Shown in pieces: positions 43,795-55,189 of a stretch of 64,000 nt of DNA (positions are counted from its first letter, which is position 1; each line of letters opens with the position of its first letter). The position numbers and the translations under genes were made by a program. This stretch comes from Dugong dugon. Lineage: Eukaryota; Chordata; Mammalia; Sirenia; Dugongidae. The stretch is from contig CM057466.1 in the NCBI GenBank assembly GCA_030035585.1, positions 114,109,182-114,173,181 on the forward strand, written 5' to 3'. The notes below the pieces were generated by a model that worked only from the letters and a program-made list of their open reading frames with translations, was not told the DNA's origin and did not search any database.

Positions 43795-44335
43795 CTCTTC
43801 TAAAGTGAGACCAGAAGAACTAGATAGTGCCCAGCTGTCATCTAGTTCTGACCAGGGATACAATAGAAGGTCCCGAATAGAACAGGAGAAAACTGTAGAA
43901 CAAAATTCAAATTCCTATGAAAGTCCAGGCCTACGGGACCAATAGAGACTAGAGGAACCCCCGAGACGATTGTCCCAAGATATCCTTTGAACTTGGAACT
44001 TAAGCCACTTCTGGAGGTCACCTTTCAGCCAAATAATTAGGCTTACAAAATAAACAATGTCACTCACGTGTAATGTGCTCCCTTAAACAATCAACTACAT
44101 GAGACCAAATGGTCAATATTTACCCGAATGCAAAGATGAGAAGACAAGGAGGGGAAGGGAAGCTAGATCAATGGAAATGGAACAAACAGAATAGAAATAA
44201 TGAGAATGTTGACACATTGTGAAAATTGTAACCAATGGCACAGAACAATTTGTAAAAATTGTTAAATAGGAACCTAATTTACTGTGTAAATTTTCACCTA
44301 AAATGCAATAAAATATTATTTAAAAAATAAAAATT
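43795..44335 (+). mobile_element. L1 3' UTR, Afrotherian type, plus strand
   Basis: 'GAGACCAGAAGAACTAGATA', 'TGTAGAACAAAATTCAAATT', 'CAATAGAGACTAGAGGAACC', 'GTAACCAATGGCACAGAACA' and the terminal 'CCTAAAATGCAATAAAATAT' match, from memory, the elephant L1 3' UTR with its AATAAA signal and A-rich end. It is 5'-truncated inside the UTR. Confidence 0.75.
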
Positions 44336-44420
44336 TCAAGGAAAACAACACAAAAATATTTATGAAATGATATTAACAGTATTTTTAAATTATATTTTTA
44401 TTGTGCTTTCCTGTTTTCTT

Positions 44421-44832
44421 TGTTGTTGTTAGTTGTCAGGTTGGTTCTGGCTCACGGCTCGCTTATGTTCAACAGAATGATCATTGGCATGACTGCGTCC
44501 ATCTTTGTGACCATTGTGGATTTTGAGTGCCTTCCAGTCTAGGGGTCTCATCTGCCAGCACTGTATTAGCAATATTCTGTTGTGATCCATAGAGTTTTCA
44601 TTGGCTGATTTTTGGAAGTGGATCACCAGGCCTTTCTTCCTCATCTGTCTTAGTCTGGAAGCTCTGCTGAAACCTGCCCACCATGGGTGATCCTGCTAGT
44701 ATTTGAAATACCAGTGTCATGCTGATGCTGGAAATAGGCCACCGATATTTCAAATACCAACAAGTTTACCCATAGTGGGCAGGTTCCACTCCTCATCTGT
44801 CAGTTTGTCAGACTGTGGCGGCTTGTGTGTTG
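44421..44832 (-). mobile_element. Internally deleted RTE with rearranged 5' end
   Basis: The 3' tail and 5' UTR are joined at the same point as in the 15.4-kb copy (ATTTTGAGTGCC at about 44519-44530). Beyond about 44735 the sequence turns to the opposite strand: a second piece of the 5' UTR ('CCACCGATATTTCAAATACC') and then the extreme 5' end ('CTGTCAGTTTGTCAGACTGT') run on the plus strand. CTGTTTTCTTTG and CTATTTTCTATG at the two edges are a possible TSD around the whole composite. Confidence 0.78.
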
Positions 44833-44859
44833 CTATTTTCTATGTAAAAATGACATAAT

Positions 44860-45190
44860 AAAAAGCAAAGGGGCAAGTTATAGATTAGAAAAAATACTGA
44901 TAATGCATATGTTGGAAAAAAGTAAATACAATATAAAAAGAGATTTTGAAAAATGTTAATAAAGACCGAACAGACAATTCACAGAGAAGTAAATCCAAAT
45001 GGCCAAAAAATATAAAATTATATTCAAACATGTTTGAATTCAAATTAGAATAACAAATTATATATCCCTTTACTCCCATCAGACTGGCAAAGCTATAAAA
45101 GGAATCTAAAACCCATGTTGTCGGTGGGGCTGCTGAGGACAAGCATCTCAAACATCCCATAGATAGGGAGAATGCTGAGTCAATTACGGA
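44860..45190 (+). mobile_element. Old L1 ORF2 3' fragment, plus strand
   Basis: 'GAACAGACAATTCACAGAGA', 'AGTAAATCCAAATGGCCAAA', 'CCCATCAGACTGGCAAAGC' and 'CCCATGTTGTCGGTGGGGCT' reproduce the L1 ORF2 C-terminal order ('gaacagacaatttacagaagaagaaatacaaatggcc ... cccatcagattggcaaa ... tgttggcgaggg'). Confidence 0.78.
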
Positions 45191-45420
45191 GCATCCACAG
45201 CTTACAGTGCAGGCATTTAAAGGGGAGGTAAAGCAAAGCTACTGGCTAGGATGGATAGCTGTGAATAGGCACTCTATGAGAAAAGGAAAATCCACAAGTG
45301 TGCACATAATATGATTTCTTCTTTTGTAAAACAGAAACTTTGCCCCACCCTGGTTCTTCTGTGCCTCCCGGGATGCCCGGCCCCTGCCTCCCTCAGTGCT
45401 CGGCTCTCTTGCCTCTATAA

Positions 45421-45617
45421 AAACCAACAACAACAAAGAACCAGTTGCCATCCAGTCACTGTCAGAGCAGAACTGCGCTCCATAGGATTTTCGGTGGTCG
45501 ATCTTTCCAAAGTAGATCACCAGGTCTCTCTTCCGAGGTGCCTCTGGATGGACTTGAACCTGCAACCTTTTGGTTAGCAGCTGAGTGCGTTAACTGTATG
45601 TTCCACCCAGGAATTTC
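45421..45617 (-). mobile_element. AfroSINE, RTE-5'UTR-bodied form, minus strand
   Basis: Minus-strand head 'TTCCTGGGTGGAACATACAG' with 'CAGCTGCTAACCAAAAGGTT', B box 'GCAGGTTCAAGTCC', body 'GAGACCTGGTGATCTACTTT', tail and CAA repeats. CTTGCCTCTATAA (45408-45420) and CTTGCCTCTTAA (45618-45629) flank it. Confidence 0.92.
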
Positions 45618-45629
45618 CTTGCCTCTTAA

Positions 45630-46424
45630 CAGTGGTCCGTTAGAAGGCTTATTTCAGATCTCTGCTCTCGGCTGCTTTTACTGTGCCTTTTGGACACCTC
45701 ACACAAAATCAATGATTTCCACAGTCTCCATTCAGTTTATGTTCCTAAAACTTCATCTTTCCAGTTAACCTCCTCTGAGTTTCGGTCTAGCATTTCTCGC
45801 AGCCTTTTGCTATATTCCATAATCCCATTTGGTTCAATATATATAAAGAGGAACTCAATCTATTTCACCCCTAAATCAGCTCTACCTCTGGTTTTACTGA
45901 TTAATAGTTTTCTTTGCCTCCCGGATTCAAACATGTACAGCTATGTAAGTGTTGCCTTCTTCCTTCACCCACATCCAGTGTAAAGACATATTTAAATTTT
46001 CTCTCCTTTCTTTACCCATCTCCAGTCAGTCACCCTATTCATTTAATTCTTTTTATTGTCATTTGAACATTTCCCTTTTCTATTTCTAATTTCACTGCGT
46101 TAACATAGGCTCTTGCCAGTTGACATTAGAATACTTACAGTAGGTTCCTCATAAGTACCTCAGCTTCTATTCCCTTCCTTTTCTCCTGTATGAATGCACA
46201 ACCACTAAGTGAATTTAACTAAAATTCTGCTTCTAAAGTTCAAAAAGATTGCTAAGTTAATAGACAAAAACCAGTTTAAACCCTTTACCTTGTAACGCCA
46301 AGTCATTTGGCCTCAAACTTTTCTTTCAATACTTTCCTACCTGGAAGTCTTAATTGAACCCAATGCCATTTCTCTGACCTTACTACACACATTGGTACTT
46401 CTATCCCTTTGACTTACATTCATT
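45630..46424. other. Unique non-coding stretch
   Basis: C/T-rich on the plus strand; open frames at 45445-45983 begin in the SINE and carry no domain. Confidence 0.5.
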
Positions 46425-47720
46425 CAAAAAAGTACTGATAACCATTTTGTTCTAGGCACTCTGTTAGAGGCTGTCCATACAGTGATGAACAAAACAGATG
46501 TGATCACAGACCTCATGGTGCCTGCCATTTGGTAAGATCAGACAGATTGAAAAGTTATCATTCAAGTAAATAACTACTTTGATGAAAGAAAAAGTGGTGG
46601 CCAAAGAAGTTCTCTTTGAGGAATTATGTAAACACAGCATTGAAATATGGGTGGTTGTCTCTTAGCTAAAGAATGTGGAAGAAGCCTTCCAGGGAGGGGA
46701 AAGGTCATGTTCAGAGGTCATGAGATGACTTTCCTGGAAATGGAAAGGGTCAGTATACCTAAAACCTGGAAAGCAAGGTGAGTTTGGTAATGCTGATGAG
46801 AGATGAGCCTTTTAAGGCTTAGACAGAGTCAAGGATTTTGGATTTTATCTTAAGTGCCAGGGAAAGCTATCCATCTGCGCTGAGCTTTCCTTTATTGCAA
46901 GTGTTGGGACCACCCTGGCTGCCACGCACAGGATGGATTGAAGCAAAGCCTCCTCCATGGAGGAGGGATTGCATTTGGGGGATTATTGCACACTAGTCAA
47001 AGTGAGATATGGAGTTTACCATCTAATGGGAAATACAATCTAATGGGTAATTGCAGTTGTCAAGAGGGTTCCTAAGAACAAGTATAGGATGCTATAAGAC
47101 CTTATATCAGGTTGATCTAAATTACATTGGAGATTAAGAAAGGGCTTTCCTGTAGAAGTGATGTTTAATCTGGAACCTGAATAATGAGCAGAAATTAGCT
47201 AGGCAAAGAGATAGAAACAGCCATTGTCAAGGATGGAACTGAAAAAGTGAGTGTCTGTTGTAGAGAACGAAGAAGGGCCTGTGTGGTTGAAGCATCTAAT
47301 GCAAAGAGAAGAACAGCAGGCCATGAGATCATTAAGATGAATGAGTCAGATCATATAGTTTCTTAGATATGCTAAGGCGTTTGGACATTACCCTGGGGGC
47401 AAAAGGAATCCATTGGGTGGTTAAGTAGGGCAGTACAGTAATACCTTATTTTGAAAGGGCACTCTCCTGTTATATGTGGGGTGGATTGGAGGGAAGCAGG
47501 AGATGGAGGGAAGCCAGTAAGGAGGCTACTGGTGTAGCTGGACTGTAGGTGGTATCTTGGACCAGGGCAATGGTAGCTGAAGTGAACTGGTCAGAATCCA
47601 GAGGTATTTAGAAGACAGAATCACTAGGATTTGGTGATTGATTGGAAGAAACACTAGGATTCAATGAGGGGGGTATGCTTTGAGAATAACTTCCAAGTAT
47701 CCGGCTATGTAGTAATGCAA
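46425..47720 (+). repeat. Ancient LINE-like repeats, two blocks
   Basis: 46425-46560 has 'TCTAGGCACTCTGTTAGAGG', 'CAGTGATGAACAAAACAGAT', 'GACCTCATGGTGCCTGCC'. It continues with 'GCCTTCCAGGGAGGGGAAA' near 46684 and 'GATTTTGGATTTTATCTTAA' near 46837. 47150-47700 repeats the same theme: 'AATCTGGAACCTGAATAATG', 'GGCGTTTGGACATTACCCTG', 'GATTGGAGGGAAGC', 'GGATTTGGTGATTGATTGG'. Both match a common old mammalian repeat that I cannot name with certainty. Confidence 0.5.
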
Positions 47721-48022
47721 CTTATTAAGATGGGCAAGACTTTGTGAACTTTTGAGTATCTTCACTTTTCTAAATAATATTTGCAAGCCATTTAATGAAC
47801 TCAGTACCAAGCCTAAAAATAGATCATTGCCGGTATCTTTGAAGACCTTTTGCTCCTGTTTGTTCTCTTTCTTTTGACCTCTTCCTGATTTCTGAGGAAA
47901 CCATTGTCTGAAATTTGTTAGAATATTCAATAATGTATTGGTACAACAAATATGTGCAATTCTCAATAACATATATTTTTAAAACTTTATATGCATAGAA
48001 TTAAAACAAAGCAAAAAACTTT
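47721..48022. other. Unique AT-rich stretch
   Basis: A 103-codon minus-strand frame (47661-47972) has no domain; no gene called. Confidence 0.45.
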
Positions 48023-48036
48023 GTATACATTGAATT

Positions 48037-50738
48037 CGACCAGGCATCTTTCAGTTTGTCATGCTGCGGTGGCTTGCATATTGCTATGATTCAGGAAGCC
48101 AGGCCACTGGAATTTCAAATATAAGCAGGGTCACTCATGATGGACAGGTTTGTGTGGAGCTTCCAGACTAACACAGATTAGGAAGAAGGAAAAGGCAGTC
48201 TACTTCTGCAAAAATTGGCCAGTGAAAACCTTACAAATAGCAGCAGATAACAGTCTAATACAGTGCCAGAAGATGAGCCCCTCTGGTTGGTAACAACCAG
48301 AGAAGAGCTGCCTCCTCAAAGTAGAGTCAACCTTAATGATGTAGATGGAGCCAAGCTTTCAGGATCTTCATTTGCTGATGTGGCATGACTCCAAATGAGA
48401 AGAAACAGCTGCAAACATCCATTAATAATCAGAATGTGGAATATATGAAGTATGAATCTAGGAAAATTGGAAATCTCCAAAAATGAAATAGAACACATAA
48501 AGATGGATATCCTAGGCATTACTGAGCTAAAATGGACTGATATTGGTCATTTTGAATCAGACAATCTTATGGTCTGCTATGTAGGAAATTACAGATTAAA
48601 GAATAATGGCGTTGCATTCATTGTTAAAAAGAACATTTCAGTATCTATCCTGAAGTACAATGATGTCAGTGATAGGATTATATCCATACACCTACAAGGA
48701 AGACCAGTTAATATGACTACTACTCAAATTTACACACCAACCACTAAGGCCAACGATGAGGCAATTGAAGATTTTTACCAGCTCCTGCAGTCTGAAATTT
48801 ATCAAACATGCAAAGAAAGAAAAGACCAAAATGGATGCCAGAAGTGACTCAGAAACTTGTTCTTGAACACAGAGTAGCTAAAGTGAATGGAAAAAATGAT
48901 GAAGTAAAAGAGCTGAATGTGAGATTTCAAAGAGCAGCTCGAGAAGACAAAGTATTATAAAGAAACATGCAAAGACCTGAAGTTAGAAAACCAAAAGGGA
49001 AGAATATGCGCAACTTTTCTCAAGCTTAAAGAACTGAGGAAAAAATTCAAATCTTGAGTTGCAATATTGAAGGACTCTATTGGCAAAATATTCAAGGACT
49101 CACGAAGCATCAAAAGACAATGGAAGAAATGCTCTGTCACTGTACCAAAACGAATCGGTTGATGTTCAACCATTTCAGGAAGTAGCATATGATCAAGAAC
49201 AGATGGTACTGAAGGAAGAAGTCCAAGATGCACTGAAGACATTGGTGAAAAAACACCAAAACAAAACAAAAATACCCCAAGACTCCAGGAATTGATGGAA
49301 TACCAATTGAGATGTTTCAACAAATGGATACAGTGCTGGAGGTTCTCACTCATCTCTGCCAAGAAATTTGGAAGACAGCTACTGGCCAACCAAGGGGAAG
49401 AGATCCATATTTGTGCCCGTTCCAAAGAAAGGTAATCCAACAGAATGCAAAAATTATCGAAAACTATCATTAACATCACACGTAAGTAAAATTTTGTTGA
49501 AGATAATTCAAAAATGGTTGCAGCAGTACATGGACAGAAAACTGCCGAAAATTCAAGCTGGATTCAGAAGAGGACTTGGAACTAGAATATCATTGCTGAT
49601 ATCAGATGGATCTTGGCTGAAAGCAGAGAATACCAGAAAAATGTTTACCTGTGTTTTATTGACTATGCGAAGGCATTCAACTGTATGGATCGTAACGAAT
49701 TATGGATAACATTGAAAGAATGGAAATTCCAGAACACTTACTTGTGTTCATGAAGAACCTGTACATAGACCAAGAGGCAGTCATTAGAACAGAACAAGGG
49801 AATACTATGTGGTTTAAGATCAGGAAATGAGAGCATCAGGGTTGTATCCATTCACATACTTATTCAGTCTGTATGCTTAGTAAATAATCCAAGAAACTGG
49901 ATTATATAAAGAAGAGCGAGGCATCAGGATTGGAGGAAGACTCATTAACAACCTGTGATATGCAGATGACAAAACTTTTGCTGAAAGTGAAGAGAACTTG
50001 AAGCACTTACCGATGAATATTAAAGACTACAGCTTTCAATATGGATTACACATCAACATAAAGAAAACAAAAATCTTCGCAATTAGACCAGTAAGCAACA
50101 TCATGATAAATGGAGAAAAGATTGAAGTTGTCAAGGATTTCATTTTACTTGGATCCACAATCAATGCCCATGGAAGCAGCAGTCAAGAAAGCAAAAGACT
50201 TATTGCATTGGGCAAATCTGCTGCAAAAGACCTCTTTAAAGTGTTGAAAAGCAAAGATGTCACTTTGAGGACTAAAGTGCACCTGACCCAAGCCATAATA
50301 TTTTCTGTCGCCTCATATGCATATGAAAGCTGGACAATAAATAAGGAAGATGGAAGAAGTATTGATGCCTTTGAATTATGGTGTTGGTGAAGAATATTGA
50401 ATGTATCATGGACTGCCAGAAAAATGAACAATTCTGTCTTGGAAGAGGTACAGCCAGAATGCTCCTTGGAAGCGAGGTTGGTGGGACTTAACCTCAAGTA
50501 CTTTGGACTTGTTATCAGTTAGGACCAGTTACTGGAGGAGGACATTCTGCTTGATAAGGTAGACAGTCAGCAAAAAAAGAGGAAGACCCTCGACTAGATT
50601 GATTGTTACAGTGGCTGCAACAATGAATTCAAGCATAGCAAGGATTATGAGGATGGCACAGGACCTGGCAGCGTTTCATTCTGTTGTTTATAGGGTCACT
50701 ATGAGTCGGAACAATCTCTACGTACCCTAACAGCAACA
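48037..50738 (+). mobile_element. RTE LINE with both ends, internally deleted, TSD-flanked
   Basis: Runs from the RTE 5' end ('TCTTTCAGTTTGTCATGCTG' at 48047) to the 3' tail 'ATGAGTCGGAACAATC' and 'TAACAGCAACA'. GTATACATTGAATT (48023-48036) and GTATACATAGAATT (50739-50752) form a 14-bp TSD with one mismatch, which fixes both true ends. It is 2.7 kb; compared with the 23.6-kb copy it lacks about 0.5 kb between the endonuclease and the linker, at about 48815. Confidence 0.95.
48452..50400 (+). pseudogene. Decayed RTE ORF: endonuclease-reverse transcriptase
   Basis: 48452-48847 encodes the endonuclease start (MNLGKLEISKNEIEHIKMDILGITELKW, later LQGRPVNMTTTQIYTPTTKAND). At about 48815 the sequence jumps to the linker and the frame shifts, ending in a stop after 'QNGCQK'. 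The RT resumes in another frame: 49368-49709 reads VPVPKKGNPTECKNYRKLSLTS, then IIQKWLQQYMDRKLPKIQAGF. The catalytic region keeps YADD at about 49958-49969 but a TGA precedes it. The C-terminus (49998-50390) has KDFILLGSTINAHGSSSQE and ESWTINKEDGRSIDAFELW. Confidence 0.93.
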
Positions 50739-50752
50739 GTATACATAGAATT

Positions 50753-51120
50753 AACATGTAGGTCTTTTTTCCTCTATGGCCTTCATTTTTTTGCTCAAAA
50801 TTACACTTGTGGGATTTATTTGTGTTGACATATGTAAACATTCAATTATTTTCACTCTGTATGGTGTGTATGGCATTACATTGTAAGAATTTACAATTTA
50901 TCCATAGCAGGTTGGACATTTGACTTTTGACAGTGTTGCCCTTGTAAGAGTGCTGCTTTGAGTGCGCCCCCTGGTGGAAATTTGCCAGCACTTTTCAGGG
51001 ATCACAGGGCATGCCCAATGCCAAATCAGGTGGAAAATGGCAAATAGTTCTCAGAGGGTTTGTGCCAATTTACGGTCCAATCACTAGTGTGTGGCTTCCA
51101 CTGGCTCCCATGAACACTTG
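50753..51120. other. Unique non-coding stretch
   Basis: The last 120 bp may begin the adjacent L1 locus. A GC-richer patch at 50940-51110 has no recognised identity. Confidence 0.45.
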
Positions 51121-52458
51121 ATATTTTCAGATATGTTCATTTGAGGGGCTGTAAAATATAGTTTCATATTGTTTACATTTCGGTCTTCATTTAAGGAGAT
51201 TGAAAACCTTTCATATGTTTATTGGCCATTTGCTCTTCTGTGAACTGCCTGCTTGTATTTTTGCCCATTTTTCAACTGGGCTTTTAAAAGTTTACTTAGA
51301 CAGGAGTTCTTTATAAATTTTTAATACATTCTTTATAAATTCTGAAATCTTACCCTTTGCCAATTGTATGTATATATTTCTCACAGTTTGGGACTTGGCT
51401 TTTCTCATTCCGTTTGTGGTGTCTTTTGTTGTTCAGACTTTCTTCATTTTAGGGTAGGCATATTTATCATTCTTTTCCTTTATGATTTGCAATTTGGTTA
51501 TCTTGATTAAGAACTCCTCTATTACCATTGGTCTTTAGGGCTTTATCTGAAAGGTTTAGGTATTTGCCTTTTGCATCTGAGTGCTTAATCTGGCTGGAAT
51601 TGATATTTGCTTTAGGGGTGAAGTAGAAATCCCATTCCATTTTGTTGTCTATATGGATAATCTTTTGGTTCAGGACATTGTATTTAATAGCTTATTCTTT
51701 TTCTGATGACATTCAATGCCATATCTTTTCTTAAACGAATATTTCAGATATTTTTGGTCTTTTATTAATAAATATATATTTTAGAACTGCCTTATCTAGT
51801 TTCAAGCTTCAGAGGTTGAAATTGTAATCTGAATTGCATTGATTCCATAAATAAATATGAGAAAAACTGAGTAGTATACGATGATAAATTTTTCTATGGT
51901 CAATCTCTTCATTTTTTTTGAGTCGTTTTAAATGTTTTCTCAATTCAGTTCTATAGATTGCTATATAAAGGTAGTATAAGTCTTTGTATTATATTTATTG
52001 CTAGGTACCTTAATATTTTGTAGCCATTATAAACGGTAATTTTATTTTCTGCTTGTTTCTGACAGATAGGGATAAAATTAACACTTGCGAGTTAATGGTT
52101 TTCTGAAAAATAGCTAAATTATCTTACTAATTTTAATAATTAATCCATAGAACTTTTTGGTTTTTCTATGTAGACAATCATACATTTATTTCTTCCTTTT
52201 CAATTCTTATCATTTTCTTTTCTTATTGCATTGGAAAAGAATTCCAGTACCATTGTGAATAAAATTATTGATAGCACATATAATTTTCTTATCCCTGATT
52301 CTAGAGGGAATAATTTTAGTAATGATTTTTCTATTGTTTATAAACATTTAAAAATCTTCTTTATCAGCTTATCGAAGTATACTTCTGTTTTTAGCTTGCT
52401 AAGCTTTTTTTTTTTAAACATGAATAGATAGGAGTTTTGTTGAACTTTTTTGTTCAAT

Positions 52459-52497
52459 GCTTGATAAAGTAGAGGATCAGTGAAAAAGAGGAAGATA
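52459..52497 (+). repeat. Isolated 39-bp RTE 3' patch inside the L1
   Basis: Begins TGCTTGATAAAGTAGAGG and ends GAAAAAGAGGAAGAT. It matches the RTE 3' UTR block at about 14386-14424 at all but two positions, yet there is no further RTE sequence on either side. It interrupts L1 sequence about 750 bp from where the next RTE carries the same block. Confidence 0.8.
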
Positions 52498-52686
52498 CTT
52501 TTTTCTATATTTCTGATATGATTTTTCTAGAAAATAATATGCTTCTCTAATGCAATCCATTGATTTAGTGATTGGCACTAATACATTGCCTTATATTGAA
52601 CAAACCTGATGTTTATGGAATAAACTTAACTTTCTCATAGTGATCTTATTAATATATTGCTGAATTAGATTTTCCAATATGTTTAT

Positions 52687-53389
52687 TCCTGTCTATCAGT
52701 TTGTCATACTGTGGTGGCTTGCATGTTGCTGTGATGCTGGAAGCTATGCCAGTGGTATTTCAAATACCAGTAGAGTCACCTGTGGTGGACAGGTCTCAGT
52801 GCAGCTTCCAAACTAAGACAGACTAGGAAGAGGCACCTGGTGGTTTACTTCTGAAAAAAACTGACCAGTGAAAACCTTATGAATAACAACAAAACATTGT
52901 CTGATACAGTGCTGGAAGATGTCATTCTGAAGACTAAGGTATGCCTGACTCAAGCCATGATATTCTTAATCACCTCATATGCATTTGAAAACTGGACAAT
53001 GAATAAGGAAGACGGAAGCAGAATTGATGTCTTTGAATTATGGTGTTGGCAAAGAATATTGAATGCACCATGGACTGCCAGAAGAATGAACAAGTCTGTC
53101 TTGGAAGAGAAGCACAGCCAGAGTGCTCCTTAGAAGGGAGGGTGGTGAGACTTTGTCCCTCGTACTTTGAACATGTTATCAGGAGGGACCAATCCCTGGA
53201 GAAGAACATCATGCTTGGTTAAAATAGAGGGTCAGCGAAAAAGAGGAAGATCCTAGATGAGACGGATTGACACAGTGGCTGCAACGGGCTCAAACATAGC
53301 AACGATTGTGAGGATGGCACAGGGCTTGGCAGTTTTGTCACACACAGGGTCGCTATGAGTCAGAATGGCATCTAAAAACAACAACAACA
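52687..53389 (+). mobile_element. Internally deleted RTE with a different junction
   Basis: The first about 230 bp are the RTE 5' end and 5' UTR, including the GGTATTTCAAATACC palindrome. At about 52916-52920 (AGATG) it jumps to the C-terminal part of the ORF and continues to the 3' tail. A short frame (52879-53133) reads ENWTMNKEDGSRIDVFELWCW, the RTE C-terminal block. CAATATGTTTA (52675-52685) and CAATATATTTC (53388-53398) are a possible TSD. Confidence 0.88.
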
Positions 53390-53854
53390 ATATATTTCTT
53401 AGAATTTTGGTCTCTTTGAGAAAGGTTTGACCATTTTTAAGGTGGGTTATTTAGCTTTTTAAGCTTATTTTTGATTTATCCCTACTTGGTTCTGATTTTA
53501 AGATTAGTTTTAGCTTCATAAAATTAATTCGGAAATGATCCCCTGTTTTCTGTTTCTTGTAAGATTTTGTATAAGTTTGGAATTATCTGTTTCTTAGAAC
53601 TAACTTGTAAAACTATTTCTCCCTGTGGTCTTCTTGACAGAAAGATTTTGAACTACTGATGCAATTGTTTTAATCATTATGGAACTACTCATGTGTTTTA
53701 TTCACAAACCAATTTTGCGAGTACTATTTTTTGAAGAAATTTCTCCATGTTATTATAGCATAAATTATGCTATTAATTGCTGCATTTTGTAATCTCATTT
53801 CTGCTTCCTTTAAGTTTACTCAAAAATTCTTTTTATAACAGTTAATATTGAATA

Positions 53855-54243
53855 TGAATTGATGCCGTTGAATTATGGTGTTGGTGAAGAATATTGAATA
53901 TACCATGGAATCCTAAAAGAAAAAACAAATCTGTCTTGGAAGAAGTACAGCCAGAATGCTCCTTAGAAGCAAGGATGACGAGACTTCGTCTCACATACTT
54001 GGACATGTTATCAGGAGGGACCAGTCTCTGGAGGAGAACATCGTTCTCAATAAAGTAGACGGTCATCAAAAAAGAGGAAGCCCCTCAACGAGATGGATTG
54101 GCACAGTGGCTGCAGCAATGGGCTCAAGCATAACAAAGATTATGAGGATGGCACAGGACTGGACAGTGTTTCGTTCTGCTATACATAGGATTGCTATGAG
54201 TCAGAACCGACTCGATGGCACCTAACAACATAACAAAACCAAC
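53855..54243 (+). mobile_element. 5'-truncated RTE LINE inside the L1
   Basis: Begins in the RTE C-terminal ORF ('TTGATGCCGTTGAATTATGG') and runs through the 3' UTR to CTAACAACATAACAAAACC. The frame at 53956-54225 reads GHVIRRDQSLEENIV and RWIGTVAAAMGSSITKIMRMAQDW. AATATTGAATA at 53844-53854 and 54244-54254 is an exact 11-bp TSD. Confidence 0.95.
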
Positions 54244-54341
54244 AATATTGAATACAAGTTTGGTAAGTGGTGTTGTAATCACCATTAAATTCAAGTACTA
54301 TTTTTTCCACTACATTTTCTTTTTTGACCAACAAATCATTT

Positions 54342-54344
<3 letters not shown>

Positions 54345-54392
<48 letters not shown>
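54345..54392. repeat. (TG)n microsatellite
   Basis: About 22 uninterrupted TG units inside the old L1, followed by TATGAATATATATATG. The long pure run suggests length polymorphism. Confidence 0.97.
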
Positions 54393-55189
54393 AATATATA
54401 TATGTGAGTTTTAACTTCCCTTATGTTGGTTGTTTGTTTTGGTTATCTTTTTGTAGTTGATTTCTAAATTTCCTGTGTTGGGTTATCATCTGTATTATAC
54501 CAATTCTCTAAAACTTGTTGAGATTTACTTAACAGCATAGTATTTGATGAATTTTTATATAAATTACATCTGTGTTGGAAAAGATTGTATGATCTTCTGT
54601 AGTTGGGGGCCGTGCCCATTGTATGCACATCCAGTAGCTCAAGCTTGTTAACGGTGTGGTTTATACCTTATTTTTACTGATTTTTTGTTTTTTTTGCTCT
54701 GTTTGATCTGTCTTGTACTTTTTCTCCAGTTAGGTGCTTACAAGTTTAAAATTGTTAACATTCTAATGTGAGTTTTAGTACTGAGCCTCTTAACAACGTT
54801 TAGTGACTCCTTTACTTTTAGTTCTGCTTTTTGTCTTCAGCCTATCTTGACGGGTGCTACTATAGATACGCTAACTTTCTTTAGCTTGGAAGTTTATTTA
54901 TTTGCCCAGTATATATTTTTCCATCATCTTGCCTTCAGCCTTTTTAAGGTTTTACAGTTTGACTTGTGTCTATGCAATTATATATTGCTGATTTTTTTTT
55001 TCAGTCCACTCAGAAAATCTGTGTCTTTCAATTGGATAATTTTGTCCATTAATATTGTGTGACTACTGACATACATATTTGACTTAATTTCTCCCATCTT
55101 AATCGGTATTTTCTATGTGTCCTCCTTTTTTATGTTTCTGTTTTTATTTTCCCTTATATTCTCTTTTCATTTAAATTGAAATTTGTGGT

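Larger units (their letters stand above)
51130..55180 (-). mobile_element. Ancient L1, antisense, split by RTE inserts
   Basis: The plus strand shows reverse-complement L1 ORF2 in order: 'GCCCATTTTTCAACTGGGCT' and 'GGAGTTCTTTATAAATTT' near 51270, 'TTACCATTGGTCTTTAGGGC' near 51522, the 'ATTGATTCCATAAATAAAT' block near 51840, 'TCTATGTAGACAATCATACA' near 52163, 'TATCCCTGATTCTAGAGGGA' near 52291, and finally 'TCTGTGTCTTTCAATTGGAT' and 'TTTGTCCATTAATATTGTGT' near 55018-55063, which lie in the 5' part of ORF2. Removing the inserted RTEs leaves about 2.9 kb of old L1. Confidence 0.82.

Noticed and set aside
48800..48830. Spliced RTE transcript as the cause of the internal deletion
   Set aside because: Comparison with the 23.6-kb copy shows no GT...AG at the missing interval's ends.
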